A stretch of DNA of 64,000 bases from Eupeodes corollae (lineage: Eukaryota > Arthropoda > Insecta > Diptera > Syrphidae): NCBI RefSeq assembly GCF_945859685.1, contig NC_079149.1, positions 9,893,118-9,957,117 on the forward strand. The letters are read 5' to 3'. The notes beneath the pieces are model-generated. The model searched no databases, was not told where the DNA came from, and saw only the letters and a program-made list of their open reading frames with translations. The position numbers and the translations under genes are program-made. Each line of letters begins with the position of its first letter. Within the stretch, counting starts at the first letter, position 1. Positions 45,381 through 58,014 of this stretch are shown here, piece after piece.

Positions 45381-47754
45381 ATTTATAGAATGCAAACAAA
45401 AACACGGGTTATGTAGGTTTTAGAAAACTTATGCAAGTTGAAACTCTTTCTGCCTAAATGTCCGAAATGGTTGATCGTATGAACACATTGTTGAAGCAAA
45501 AATGTAAACACAATATGGTGTCGATAACGTAAGTCGACGTAGGCACTAGATTTGTTGAAACTTTTAACACAAAGTTTGAGAACACCAGAAGAAAGGTTTT
45601 GATATTGTCCTACTATGTTTCATACCGAAATTCACCAATTTTTTACATTCTTTTACTGTGCTATTATTTATAATAAGAAAATAAGATCTAGAAAATTCTT
45701 AATTTTTTAATTAAACAAAAATATGTAAAAATTGAAAAAAAAAAATGTCTGAAGAGTTGAAGCTTGAGAACTTTAATTAAAATTTAATCTTGTTTGAATA
45801 AATGTTTGATTTTATGGTTTTTTACTTGCTAAAGAAAGTCTATTTGTAGAATTAAAATCGTTGTGACAATTTTCAACGTTTCAAGGCCCTTAGAATCTAA
45901 ATTAATGTTTCTTAAAGAGATACATCAACTTTTCTCGAGTCAATAGTCTAAAGCAGTCGATTAAGTTAAAATTTAAAAATAAGGATTTTAAGCAAATTCG
46001 TGTTAGGCTTTTTCTATTTTTAAAGATCAAAAATAATAGAAGTGCTGATACAAATGTTATGGATTTTTAAAAAATTATTTAATTTTTTTTTTAATTTGAA
46101 TCAAATCAAAGTTTGACATTCTAAACTGACAAAACCTAGACAACAAACTTTCAAACAACTATCATTGGTTTTTCGCTGAAACCAATAATTGGAATTTAAC
46201 TGAATTTTCTGTAATTGCAAAAAATGCAATTTTTGATTTTCATTGAAATCCAATGAAAAAATTGTCTGAAATAATTGTCATTTGAAACATGAGTCAACAC
46301 AATGGATCTTTTATTTTTTTTTGATAAAATAGGAAAAATAATGCATTTTTAAGAAATAATAAATATGCGAGATTCTGTGACTGGTTTTCTGTCGATCAGT
46401 AGCAGTTTTTAGTTCTGATCCAAAGAAAAAATAATCATTTAAACATTTTTTGGATTGTTTTCAATGATAGCTATCACTCTATACCGAATAAAATCAGGTC
46501 GTTGCAAAAATTCCAATTTAATTAACAACCATCAATTAAAGAGTAATATGGCCTTCTCTAAAGATTATTATTTTTCAGATAGGGTTCTTGACTTTTTTTG
46601 TCAGATTTTTGAAATCCGAAAGGTTTGAAAAAAAAGTCAATAGTCTTTTTTTAGTCATTCTTCATTAAATTGAATATAATTCCCTATTCACTTGTTTAAA
46701 CTTACCTTAAGTACCTTTCTTCATGCGTTAGAACACTCCTTCCATATTTACATATTGTAGCAGCTATACTCTGTTGGAAAAAGCTACAACTAAACAACTC
46801 ATTCACAGCTGTACATACATTAGCATTTTTTAATGTTCTTTAACTTTTGTTTATTTCTAGAGTTTCTGTGGTTTGTTTATAGTTTAAATGAATTTATTTA
46901 CTTAGTCATATTCGCAAAAATAGTCAATTCGGTTTGTTTTTTGTGTGCAATCGGAACTAGGAACTTTGAAAATAATTTAAAAATTAAGAAAAGTTCTAAA
47001 AGAAGATAATCAAATTAAATATTGTACGAAGATGATGCGCTAAATCACGAAACATAAAATAATGAATAAAACAATAAAAGGTGAAAATACGTTTTAATGT
47101 CGGAATGAATTTTAATGTCAAGAATTAATTTTTTTCTGTGTTATTGTCTAAATAAAACTGATTGAGAAAATATCAATCATTTTGTTTTGCAGATTAGTTG
47201 TGATGGAATATTTTTTTTAAATACTTTGTGTTGCGAAGTGTAAATATTTAAGTTTGGCCTAAGTCTTCAGTGTACATATGAAAAAACTGTTTTAAATTGT
47301 AGATGTTTAGATTTTTCAAAATAACCAAAAGCATTAAACTATATATTTAAGGAATTACAAACTATAAACAAAATTAATTTAGGCATAAATAGGTAGATGG
47401 TCCAGAAAAAAGCTATTAAAAGAAGTATCGTAAGAAAAGACAATTCAAAGAAACGGTATTTAAATAATTTAGAGTTAAGTGTTTTTGAAAAATATTTTAC
47501 TGTGGATTTTTTAAAGAATAAATCTCTTTTTTTAGCGACAAAAAAAATAATGTATGTTGTCTCAAATGTTTCTAAGTAATTGTTTTGATTATTTTTTCAG
47601 TATTTTCGGATTCTTTAACGTGTCAATTCAAGGATTTTTTTCTTAAATTAGAAAAATATTGCTCTAGATTTTTTTCCAAATACTTACAATGCGACTGATC
47701 TTTATTTTAAATACAAAATAAACATTTATTAAGACGAAATATTCTATGCAACCG
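45381..47754. other. AT-rich DNA with one DR-1-like scrap
   Basis: 45862-45935 resembles the DR-1 segment GTTTCAAGGYCCNTAGA followed by an AAAGAGAT word. No gene seen; an open frame at 47397-47579 is low-complexity. Confidence 0.5.
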
Positions 47755-48702
47755 ATCCACAGTTCTAGTTTTTGAATTTTTGTAAAACTTATTTCGTCAT
47801 CCCTTTTCCAGGTATCCAACTTTCAACTTTCGTCTAAAAATGTACAACGTTAAAAACCAATACCTACTTATCGCCCCTAAAGTCATCTTGAAAGTATTTA
47901 AAAACAAAATTGCAACTAAATCCATATTGTTTTATCTGAAACAGCTTTAAAATTTCTATTTATCAAAGTGAACATTAGTAAATTTATTCAAAAAAAAATA
48001 CTCCAGAATCAACTTTTGGAGGATCTCACTGTAGAAAAATTATTTCAATTCAAAAATATTCAAATCTCACGGCCATAATATGAGTTTTTTCAGAATAAGT
48101 CTAACAGCAAAATATTAGTTAAATGTGTTTTCGAGTTCTAAGTGTATATCAAATTTCATTACAAATTTTCTTTGGTTTTTAAAACTATCCAAAAAAACTT
48201 CTTTGACAACTTTCTTATAATGAAACAAATACATTTTTCAATGTTGTGCACTTCAAATCAACGTTTTTAAGGGCTTAGAAATTCACTAACTTTATAAAAT
48301 AAGACAATACATCTGAACACGTCCAAAAATTTGACAGTTTGTGAAAAAAATATTGTCAAGCAAACCTTAATCTATAGAACTAAACGGATTGATTTGAAAT
48401 TTCATAAGTGGATTTAACAAATTTTCAAAATTAAAAAAGGTACTGTGTTTCTAGAATATCAACGTTTTCACTTAGTTATTTCCTAAATCATTTAAAGTAT
48501 TTATCACCCGAAATTTATAAGATCTCTAGAGCAATTTTAAACAGGTATTGCTATTTTTAATTTTCGAAAACAACAAAGATGGCAAGACCTTTTCTAAGAA
48601 TCATACATTTTTAAAATTTGGTTTCAAATGACATCGGAATCTTAGTTTAATATTTTATATATAGTTGACTATTTTTTAAATCTTCAAACGGTAATTATTA
48701 CT
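47755..48702 (+). repeat. Duplicated segment, unit 1
   Basis: About 0.95 kb. It aligns with 49716-50335 and then 51600-52085, in the same order and orientation. Shared landmarks are TTNGTAAAANTTATTTCGTC, ACAGCTTTAAAAT, ACTCCAGAANCAACTTTT, AAAACTNTCCNAA, ATTGATTTGAAAT and TCTTAGTTTNAT. It ends exactly where DR-1 copy c begins. Confidence 0.75.
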
Positions 48703-49662
48703 AACTTAACATATGAAGTTATTGTAATTGGTCCGATTTGTCGAATTGAAAATTTTGAAAAAAGGTGAACATTTTGGTTAACTCAAAATACGTTACGAAC
48801 CAATAACGATAGAGACTTCAATTAAATTTTATATATATTGTTACGTGATAATTAACCTCGATAAATTGACACTTTTTTTATAAAAAATAAAAACCTGAAA
48901 AAACCATTACTAAAAGTTGGTAAAAATTGAATTTCGACTTGAATATCTTTTCAAAAACTTGAGATTATGTCTTCCTACTAATTTTCGCTTATAAGTAATA
49001 TTGTTTTTAAAAATTTTGAGAAAAATCGAATTGAAAGTTCTTTTTACAAAAAATAAAAACCTAGAAAATTAATAAAAGTTGGTAAAAATTGATTTTTGAC
49101 ACAAATACCTTTTCAAAACGTTGAGATATTAGCTTTAAACTACTTTTATCTTTTAAAAAATGTTGTTTTCATCACTCAGTAAAATTTTGATGGAAATCTA
49201 ATTATAAAAAAAATAAAAACCTAAACAAAAAAATACTTAAACTTGGTAAGAATTTACTTTCGACTTTTATTTAAAATTAAAAATATTGTCTTCAAACTTT
49301 TTTTATTTCACAGAAAATATTGTTTTCGATATTCAGTAGATTTTTTTTATAAAAATCCAACAGTCAGTTTTTTCATACAACAAATTAGATCTAAAAAAAT
49401 AGTACGCAAATTTGGTAAACATTGATGTTCGGTTCTGGATATCTCTCAAAATAATTTCATTCATCCAATTTGTAAAAATTTAAGAAAATTGGTAAACACT
49501 TATTTTCGAATTAAAATCTATTTAAGGAAACTAGATTTTCAAACTAAACTATTTCTATACATGAAAAATATTCTTAACCCAACACGAAAACCTACAAACT
49601 TATAAGCAAGACAAATAGATAGACGGGATAGGAAGTTATCAGCGTGGGTCGCATCCCAGCTT
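48703..49662 (+). repeat. DR-1 dispersed repeat, copy c
   Basis: It starts AACTTAACATATGAAGTT then ATTGTAATTGGTCCGATTTG and lacks the CGTACGT core (deletion). TTGGTAAAAATT-type words lie at 48916, 49078, 49242 and 49411, a 162-169 bp period. It ends with GGAAGTTATCAGCGTGGGTC then GCATCCCAG. Confidence 0.85.
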
Positions 49663-49715
49663 CTGTTTTTTTTTTTGATGTTGAATAAAAAATAAACAGA
49701 TTTACAGACAAAATA

Positions 49716-52085
49716 TTTTGTTCCAGTTTTCGAATTTTGTAAAAATTATTTCGTCTTCCTTATTTCAATTTTTCTACCTCAACCTTTATAATTTTATTTA
49801 TTTCACAAACAGCTTTAAAATAATTATTCCTCAAAATGAGCATAGAAAAACTTATTTCAAAAATACTCCAGAAACAACTTTTTGCAAAATCTCAAGATGA
49901 AAAAATGATTTTTCATTTTCTAAGAATATTGAGTTTCTTCAAAATAAGTATTTTAGAAAAACTGTTGTTATTAAAAGGGTTTTCGAGCTTTAAGTTTATC
50001 ACAAATGATAATAATTTTTGGAATAACAATTATTTCACTGACATCTATAAAAATCAAATGTTTACAAAACTTAAAATTTGAAATTCTTTTTGAATTAGTT
50101 TTGAAGAAACTTAATATTATGGTCTCAATAATAATTCATATTTAAAAATATTGAAGACAAATGTAGATCCATAGCCAATAATACTTCAATCTGCAACATT
50201 TTGACAACTTTGCTTGAATAATTCTTTTTTGAAATTCAAAATTCCAAAACTTGTTTCAAACTTGTTTGTGTTTTTTAAAACTGTCCCAATAATTTCTTTT
50301 ACAACATCTTTCTCATAATGAAATAAATTTATTTTAAAATTTAATCTTCAAAAAAGAGGCTGGGATGCGATCCACACTGGCAACTTACCATCCCGTCTGT
50401 CTATTTGTCTTGCTTAAAAGTTTGTAAGTTTTCGTGTTGGGTTAAAAAAGTTGTAAGTTAAATTATTCTTTCAAATTTAAAAATTACCAACATTATTTTT
50501 CATTAAAAGAAATACGTAGTTTAGTTTGAAATTCTAGTTTTGTTAAATAGATTTTTAGTCGAAAACAAATTTTTACCAATTTCAGTAGAATTTCTTAAAT
50601 TTTTACAAATTGGATGAATGAAATTAATTTGAGAGATATCAAGAACCGAACATCAATTTATACCAAATTTGGATACTATTTTTTAGTGACTTTAATTTTT
50701 TATGAAAAACCGGACTGTTGAATTTTTATAAAAAAAAAACTACTGAATATCGAAATCAATATTTTCTGTGAAATAAAAAAAGTTTGAAGACAATATTTTT
50801 AATTTTTAAAAGCTTTTTGAATCGTAATTAAATTCTTACCAAGTGTTAGTATTTTTTTTTGTTATGTTTTAATTTTTTGTATAAAAAACTGTCAATTGCA
50901 TTTTCTCAAAATATTTTAAAATGTTGAAAACAATATTTCCTATAAGATAAAATTTGTTGAAAGCCATAATCTCAAATTTTTGAAAAGACATTTGAGTCGA
51001 AACTTTGAGTAATGTTGTTTTTTAGATTTTATTTTTTAGAAAAAAGTTTCAATTAGATTTTTCTCAAAATTTTACCAGATGTTAAAAACTTTATTTTTCG
51101 TAGCACAAAATTGTTTTGGAGATAAAATCATTTTGTATTCTTAAAATTTTCGAGGTGACACATTTTTTTTCAGTTTTTTTTTAATTTACAAAAAAACTGT
51201 TAATTCGATTTTTTTTACAATAAATATACTTGTTTAGTATCACGTTACAATATATTATATACAATTTAATTCAAGTCTCTAGCGTTTTTGGTTCGTAAGA
51301 TATTTAGGGTTAACCAAAATTTTCTTACCTTTGGTTTTTAAACTGCTATGGTAAAAAAAACGCCATCTTTCTGTATTTTTATCTGTATAACAAAATTTAT
51401 TTGAAGACGTTATCTCTTCTGGTTCTTCAGCTATGGACGACGAAAAAACGTCGCAAACGTACGGACGTACGAACGCACGCCCAGACATATTTCTAAAAAT
51501 CTTTTATTTCGACTCTAGGGACCTTGAAACGTCGAAAAAAGTCAACATTTTCAATTTGAGAAGTCAGACCCATTACAAAAACTTCCTATTTGAAGTTAAA
51601 AATCAAGGGCTTAACAACTGATTAGCTTCATAAAATCAAACAATATCTGAACATTTCTAAATTTAGTTTGACAGTTCGAGAAAAATATTTAAACAAACAT
51701 ACTTAAATCCTTAGAACTGACAGAATTGATTTGAAATGTCTTGTATAAATTTAAAAATTTACTAAAAATTATAGTACCCCTTGTGTGGTTTTAACTTAAT
51801 TAAAATAATAAGAGATACTCGTACCTACTAAGTTTCTAGAATTGTTTTAAATTGGAAAAATCGTTTTAACATAAACATAACCTAAATTATTTAAAATTAA
51901 GCACCAAAAATGTATAAGATCCCAAGAAAAATTTGGAACCAGTTTTGGAATTTTAAGTTTTCGACAACAACAAATATATGTTAAAATATGTTGTCACAAG
52001 AAGTCTTAGTTTGATGTTTTTTTTAAAAAGTTGTCTATTTTTAAAATTTTCGAACGTTAATCATTATTTAAAAACCAAAAATCAT
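49716..52085 (+). repeat. Duplicated segment, unit 2, split by DR-1 copy d
   Basis: 49716-50335 and 51600-52085 together correspond to unit 1. The intervening 50359-51597 is a DR-1 copy in the opposite orientation. Removing it restores collinearity with unit 1 around the shared AAGGGCTTA word (48270s against 51605). Confidence 0.75.
50359..51597 (-). repeat. DR-1 dispersed repeat, copy d, near complete
   Basis: Read on the minus strand it starts AACTTCAAATAGGAAGTT then TTTGTAATGGGTC, has the CGTACGTCCGTACGTTTGCG-like core at about 51445-51480, then the subrepeats. It ends AAGTTGCCAGTGTGGATCGC then ATCCCAGCC. It is inverted relative to copy c about 0.7 kb away. Confidence 0.85.
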
Positions 52086-54062
52086 TTGAATTATAAAATA
52101 AAAATGATTCAAAAAATGAAAAAAAACATCAAATTATGACATTTCTTTTAAAGTTTTGAAATTTACCACTTTTGAGTATGGTATGGTCACCTAATAATTT
52201 TCTTTTCATTTCAAAAATGCCATTATTCGCATCCCACAACATTCACTTCTTTTTCGTTGTTTATATTTTTAATGAATGAAAGTAAAAAAAATACAAATAA
52301 AAATATATAAAAGCTTTTTTGATGATTATAGCCAAAGAGCTACCGAAAGACCGAAACCAGACCTAAACGATAAACGATGATGATGATGAGACGATGAACT
52401 TCTTTTATTTTCTAAATGAACACAAAGCAATGAATTGTACTTCTGAGCGATGAATAATATTCTCATCTTTGAATGAATATCAAATAATTGTAAGAAAAAT
52501 TCATTTTAATCATTTAAATTCACCACACCGGACAAGAGAGTGTTTAAATTGATCGTGACCGTTGGCGGTAGAAGTAGACTTTAGTTCCCTCGTGTGTTCC
52601 GACTTATTCGTAATCATCAGCGATATGGTGTGTCTCATTATTTGTGGATCAAAAGAGATTAAGAATTTTATTCAATAATTCTAAGTTTTTATTTCGTGTG
52701 ATTGATTCCTGTGAACTTTGTGAATACTTAATATTGTTTATTTTTTTAAACCTATAAATATACATATGAATATTAAATTATTTTACATGCGTGAATAATT
52801 ATTTGTTAAAATTGTCATAAGGACATTTTTCGAAAAAAAAGAAAGAGAATATACAAAGTGATACCTGAACAATAAAATTGATAGTTTTTAAAAAGGTAAG
52901 TGAATTAATTTTACAGTTTCTATCGCCTGTCATTCTATTTGAGAAATGTCAAAAATTAGTGACTTTTAGTTAAAGAAAAAAAATGAGGTGAATACGATTT
53001 GAATTTTTATTGTTTGTTGTTTTATATTTCTGCGAACAAATTTTCCTATACTTCAAAATTACTCAAACCAGATTTATTATAAATATTAAAAGTTGCCGGA
53101 ATTTGAAATCAGGTTGTTTTATCGTGTCGCGGGAATAAATTAAAAAATTCTTCGCAATGTTGAATGATTTGGCGAAGAGCCTTGAACTTACAAAAATGTG
53201 TATTTTGATAATCAAACGATTTACGACTTTCTTGGTCTTCAAACAAAAATTATGTGTGTTTTTATTTTCTTATCCGATGGAATTTTGAACTTTTGTGCAA
53301 AATGATTTTAAGAAACTTTGCACACAAACAATAAGTTGTGATAGTTTTCAAATTGGATTAATATTGAAGAAATGTGTGTTTATTTTGTATAAAAATAGAA
53401 TTGAAAATTACTTTTGTTTGTATATTTTGGGATTTCAATGAATTTTCAAAAGTTGCCAAAATTTTACAATAAATTCAAAAACTAATCGAAATTTTTTTCT
53501 GTCTTTTGTGAAATCTCAAAAATCTTATAAATGCGATTCTTGTAATCGGCGTGTGTAGAACATTTCAAAACCAGTTTGACTTTCCGTGGGTTCTAGTTTT
53601 AAGTGTTATTGATACATTTTCTTACCTGATGAAATACAGAATTGGTTCTCTCACACATTTCTGGTATGGAAATAGAAAATATATAACTTGGTACAGTTTT
53701 CATTTCATTTCGAATGAGTGGATAGACCACTAGTAGGTCAGTTCTTTTCATACCTGTTATGATAAAAGATTCCAACGAATGGATTAATAGAGTTTTTTTA
53801 AGTAACATATTTCTTCTTTTGTTCGTGTTTTTTTGTTGAAACTTTGTGCAATTTTGAGTTCTTCCTTTTTGAGAACCAATGCGAGTATTGTATTGGATAC
53901 TATTTTTACCTGCTCAAAATTTTTGTTGTGTTCATTTTCAATAATCGGATTTGTTTGGGATCTTTTCTATGTGATGTACAGATGTTTCGGGTTTTTTTCT
54001 TAATAGCTTGAGAACTTTAAATAGTAAAAGAAGGCAGAAATATTGTTGGAACTAGTTTTTAA
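52086..54062. other. AT-rich DNA with a candidate 5' UTR exon
   Basis: 52540-52640 is GC-richer (CACCGGACAAGAGAG, CGTGACCGTTGGCGG). At 52894 stands the strong donor AAAAAG|GTAAGTG. A plus-strand non-coding first exon ending at about 52893, with its gene beyond a long intron, is plausible; no partner exon is visible before 64 kb. Open frames near 53.6 kb are not recognisable. Confidence 0.3.
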
Positions 54063-54982
54063 ACTTCCCATAGGAAGTCATTTTAATTACTCCGATTTTT
54101 CGATTAAAAAATGTTGACATTTTTCGGCATTTCAAGGTCCCTAGAAACTAAATCAAAGGTTTTTAGAGAGATGTCTTAGGAATATCATTTTTCGTCATTC
54201 ATATCTTAAGGATCTGTAGAAATATTGACCCAACAAAAATATGTTTTACAAATTATCTCGGAAAATTCAGAAAAGACTTTCAAAATATGTAAAAATATAT
54301 TTAAGAAATCTGAAAACTAAACATTTGTTGGTTCCAATCTTTTACGATATTACCTCCAAAATAATTGTACCAACGTTGTTGACGTAGGATTTTTAAAAGA
54401 TCGTATTAAAGGTTTTCTACTACAAAAATTTAGTAAAAAGTGATTTTCGGATCAAAATTGATTTCGGAAAATATTTGTAAGTAACAATTTTTGTTGAAAA
54501 ATCTAACTGTCACTTTAAAACCAATAATCTAAAAAATATACATACTTCGAAAAATTGGTAAATATTGAAATTCGATCCGAATATTTTTAGGATAGTTAAA
54601 AGTATTGACATCAACATCATTTACTTCTTTATAAAATTATGTTCTTTGTAATGTTCTTGAAAAGTCTAATCGGTACTTTTCCTTTAAGAAACTAAAACTT
54701 TAAAAATTAGTTGTTAAAATTGATACAAATTTGTTTTCGACTAAAAATGTCGCCAACAAAAACAGATATTTAAATCAAAATAATTCTTTAGTATGCAAAA
54801 TACTGTTGTTAACTTTTAATTAATTTTTTCAGAAAGATTCGATTAAAGACTTTTTTAGAAACACAAAAACCTACACAAAAAAGGTGATAAGAAATTGTTT
54901 TGGAATGAAGTGGTAGCAGAAAAAAGATATTTTTATTAATTTGTTGTCAAAGTTTTAGAAAATCTGTTTGGGTCGCATCCTG
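54063..54982 (+). repeat. DR-1 dispersed repeat, copy e, diverged
   Basis: It starts AACTTCCCATAGGAAGTC then ATTTTAATTACTCCGATTTT and GCATTTCAAGGTCCCTAGAA. The interior is much diverged, and it ends GGGTCGCATCCTGG. It lacks the CGTACGT core. Confidence 0.75.
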
Positions 54983-55164
54983 GACTTTTTTTTCATTATT
55001 ATTTTGGCACATTTCCGTCACAACAACGAGCTACATACCTTATTCAATTAGTCCAGTTTTTGTAGTTCTTGTTCCTATAAATCTTGGCGTATGGCTTCAA
55101 TAGTGGCTGGAATTTTGGCTTCAAATGCTTCAATATTTTCTGGTTTATCGATAAAAAAAATACG

Positions 55165-56400
55165 TTACATAACATCCTTTTTTTTATAATAAGCGCACAC
55201 TCAAAAGGATATACTACCCTTGTTATGTAGACACAGTGTGAGCACTAGGAAAGGGAGAGAGGGTTTGAAAGCAGATGTCGGTGCACATTGGTTTTGAATT
55301 CCTGAATATTGCAATAGCTGGGAAAGGCAGAGTGTGACAAGGCATTCTACATTCGCATGGTACGGCTAAAGAACGAATCTCTGTACTTGACAGTACGACC
55401 GAAGTTGGTCCCGAGGGTATATTGATGAGCATTCCTAGAAGAGCGAGTTTTACGGTTGAACTGTTTAAGGGGAGGAATGCAGCTGGCTATTTCTCTAGAG
55501 CATAAACCATTAAAATAACGGTAAAAGAGGGTGAGACAAGAAACATTTCGACGATGTTCAAGTGACGTAAATGATCTTATGATGATAATATCACCAATCA
55601 ATCTAAATACTCTACGTTCAATACTGTCCAAGAGGCTTAAGTAGGCTGCAGGAGCACCAGCCCAGATATGGAAGTTATACTCAAGCTTTGGACTTATATA
55701 AGTCTTGTAAATAACAGCCAGATCAGAGGGGGAGAAAAACTTCTTGCATCGCCTTAGAAAACCCAAACATCTTGCGGCATTTTTGGCGACATCGCGTATG
55801 TGTTCGTTCCACAAAAGGTGGTTGGTGATACACATACCGAGAATATCGAGATGTTCAGTTTCCTCGATGGAAGTGCCATTTATGGATAATATATTTCGCT
55901 TTAACGATACAAGACAGCATTGCGTTTTCGAAGGATTAAATTCCACGCGGTTTTTAATTCCCCATTGTACAATGCTATTTAGGTCGGAATTTAATGAGCT
56001 TATCATATTTTGTCGTTGCAGTTCCACATCCGAAGAAGGGGGTGTGAATCTGAAAACGAATATGAAAAGCTAAGAGTACTGTCGTCAGCGAAACAATGTA
56101 TTGGATTAGATGTTGCAGACAAGAGATCATTAATAAAAATGAGAAAGAGTGTTGGAGATAAAACAGAGTCCTGGGGCACACTAGCATTTATTTTGTGGTT
56201 TTCAGACTTGAATCCATCCATTACAACTTGTATTGAACTATTCAAAAGGGACGAAATAACTAATCCAATGAAGGAGGGATTCATGAAAACCAAAAGCACG
56301 CATTTTCGATAAGAGAGCCTGATGCCAAACCCTATCAAATGCTTTTGCAAGTAATCAGATGTCGCATGAACGAACGAGGCAGTTAATAGGATCACTTCCG
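55165..56400 (-). mobile_element. Jockey/CR1-like non-LTR retrotransposon, copy J1-b
   Basis: 5'-truncated at about 56400. Minus-strand RT motifs: AFDRVWHQALLSKMRAFG (motif A Asp), INASVPQDSVLSPTLFLIF, then HCFADDSTLSFSYS. After a shift, a 226-residue open segment (56027-55347) runs IVQWGIKNRVEFNPSKTQCC, LDILGMCITNHLLWNEHIRD, RRCKKFFSPSDLAVIYKTYI, YNFHIWAGAPAAYLSLLDSI, RRVFRLIGD and KYRDSFFSRTMRM. A further shift leads to the C-terminus. The 3' end is near 55170 with an A8 stretch. Better preserved than J1-a. Confidence 0.88.
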
Positions 56401-56480
56401 AAAATAAAGCTTTTTATGAATTGATGTTTTAGCGCGCTGTTAGATAAGTAAGAAATAACAATTAATGATGCCGCCAGCAG

Positions 56481-58006
56481 CAAGAGCGGATCCAGATTTT
56501 TAATCAGGGGGGGGGGAGGATGTTGTTTCACGCACTTAACATTCTTTAAAGAAGGCTAACAAAATTTAAATCACATAGTGTGCATCTTAACCTTAAATGT
56601 ACACATTTCAAGGGCATAAGTGACAACTTTAGTTATTAAATTATTTAAGAACGCTATTGTCCAGCAAGGTATAATCTTACTATATAATTTAGTAGACTTT
56701 CTTCATATGAAAGCATTCCAAGATTCTAACAGTTTTCTGAATATGTCATATTTAAGAACAAAACAAAAAAAAACAATAATTTAGAGGGTTTTTATTGCTT
56801 TATTCATGGAAAAATGTATGAATTTTTTTTAAAACCCAAATCCAAAACCCAGAAAATGAGAAAGAATTTTCGTTTTTTTTTTGAAGTAGTTTTTTTCTGA
56901 CTCAATTTTCGGAAGTCTAGTATTACTATTGCTATCAGTCTGCTAACTCGTAGATTCGAGCTGATGCTTCATCTTAAAGGAGTCAACAAAACTTTAAAAT
57001 TATAGAGAGAACAATTGTTGGTTCTTGAATTTAAGAAATTATGTACATTTAAGTACATATAACTGCAAACAAAAAATTTCTCAAAAATTTAAATGCCATT
57101 GAAAAAAAAATAATGACATTTTCGTTCATCAAAAATCATCATTAGTTTAAAAAATTTGACTACCGACAAGAGCTTGCATTGAAAGATAAGATTATTGAAA
57201 TCTGATTAAGTTCTTGAGAAAATTTGAAAAAAAACAACGGCACCGTGATTTATGCTTTAGGGGCCAGGACAGACAGGCAGACGTATGGAATGGGGGAAAC
57301 ACTTTTTTTAACTTTTCTAACATCTTAATGTCATGTTTGATTCGAAATTTTTTATGAATGCAATATTTGCCGTATATACATAGTTCCTATGTGTCGCAAG
57401 TAAAAATCACAATAAGATGGAATTTAAGGCTAGTTTCAGGAATTCAAAGTGAACTTAATATAAAATTGAAGATCTCTATTCAAGGTTTCTTCTTAAAAAA
57501 CTGAATCTTTGCTCTTTTTCTTGGAAACAAATGCTATGAAAATAATTTAAAGCATTGTTCAAGTTACAAAAATGTGAAATGTGTTTGACAACAAACCACT
57601 TTTTATTGAGTGTCGTTAAATTACTATCAAATCTTTACTTACACAACATAACTGCATAAGCTTTATGGCTCATATGTCCCCCCCCTGAATCGTCCATTGG
57701 TCAAAATTTGATGCATTTGTGCTAAGTTTTTGGAATAGGGCTGAATTTCAGATTCATATTATGTTCTTGGTCCAGCCCTCAGTTAAAAGTGGTACTTTTT
57801 GCAACAAAGTTTAGAAATAAAATACAAATTTTGTATTCATATACAAAAAATAAATAATTCAAAATATAATAGGGGTCATATCCCCTGACTCAATACGATT
57901 AGTTTTGAATTGAAGGATTGAAGGGAACTCCTACACAAAAAAAACAAACAAATTATCTCCCAGAGGGTTCATGACCCCTAAAACCCCCGATCTGGATCCG
58001 CCATTG
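56481..58006. mobile_element. hAT-like DNA transposon, 1.5 kb, 8-bp TSD, inverted relative to the 28.8-kb copy
   Basis: The left end is CAAGAGCGGATCCAGATTTT and the right end, inverted, is CAATGGCGGATCCAGATCGG, both leading into G tracts. GCCAGCAG at 56473-56480 and 58007-58014 is an exact 8-bp target-site duplication. The right part (57660-57990) is the reverse complement of 28840-29180 (GGGGTCAT, CAATACGATTAGTTTTGAAT). It is shorter by 0.7 kb and has no transposase frame. Confidence 0.88.
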
Positions 58007-58014
58007 GCCAGCAG

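Noticed and set aside
45458..45528. Short ATG-initiated stretch followed by GTAAGT, resembling a small coding exon
   Set aside because: Only 23 codons, an in-frame stop just upstream, no recognisable protein and no partner exon.
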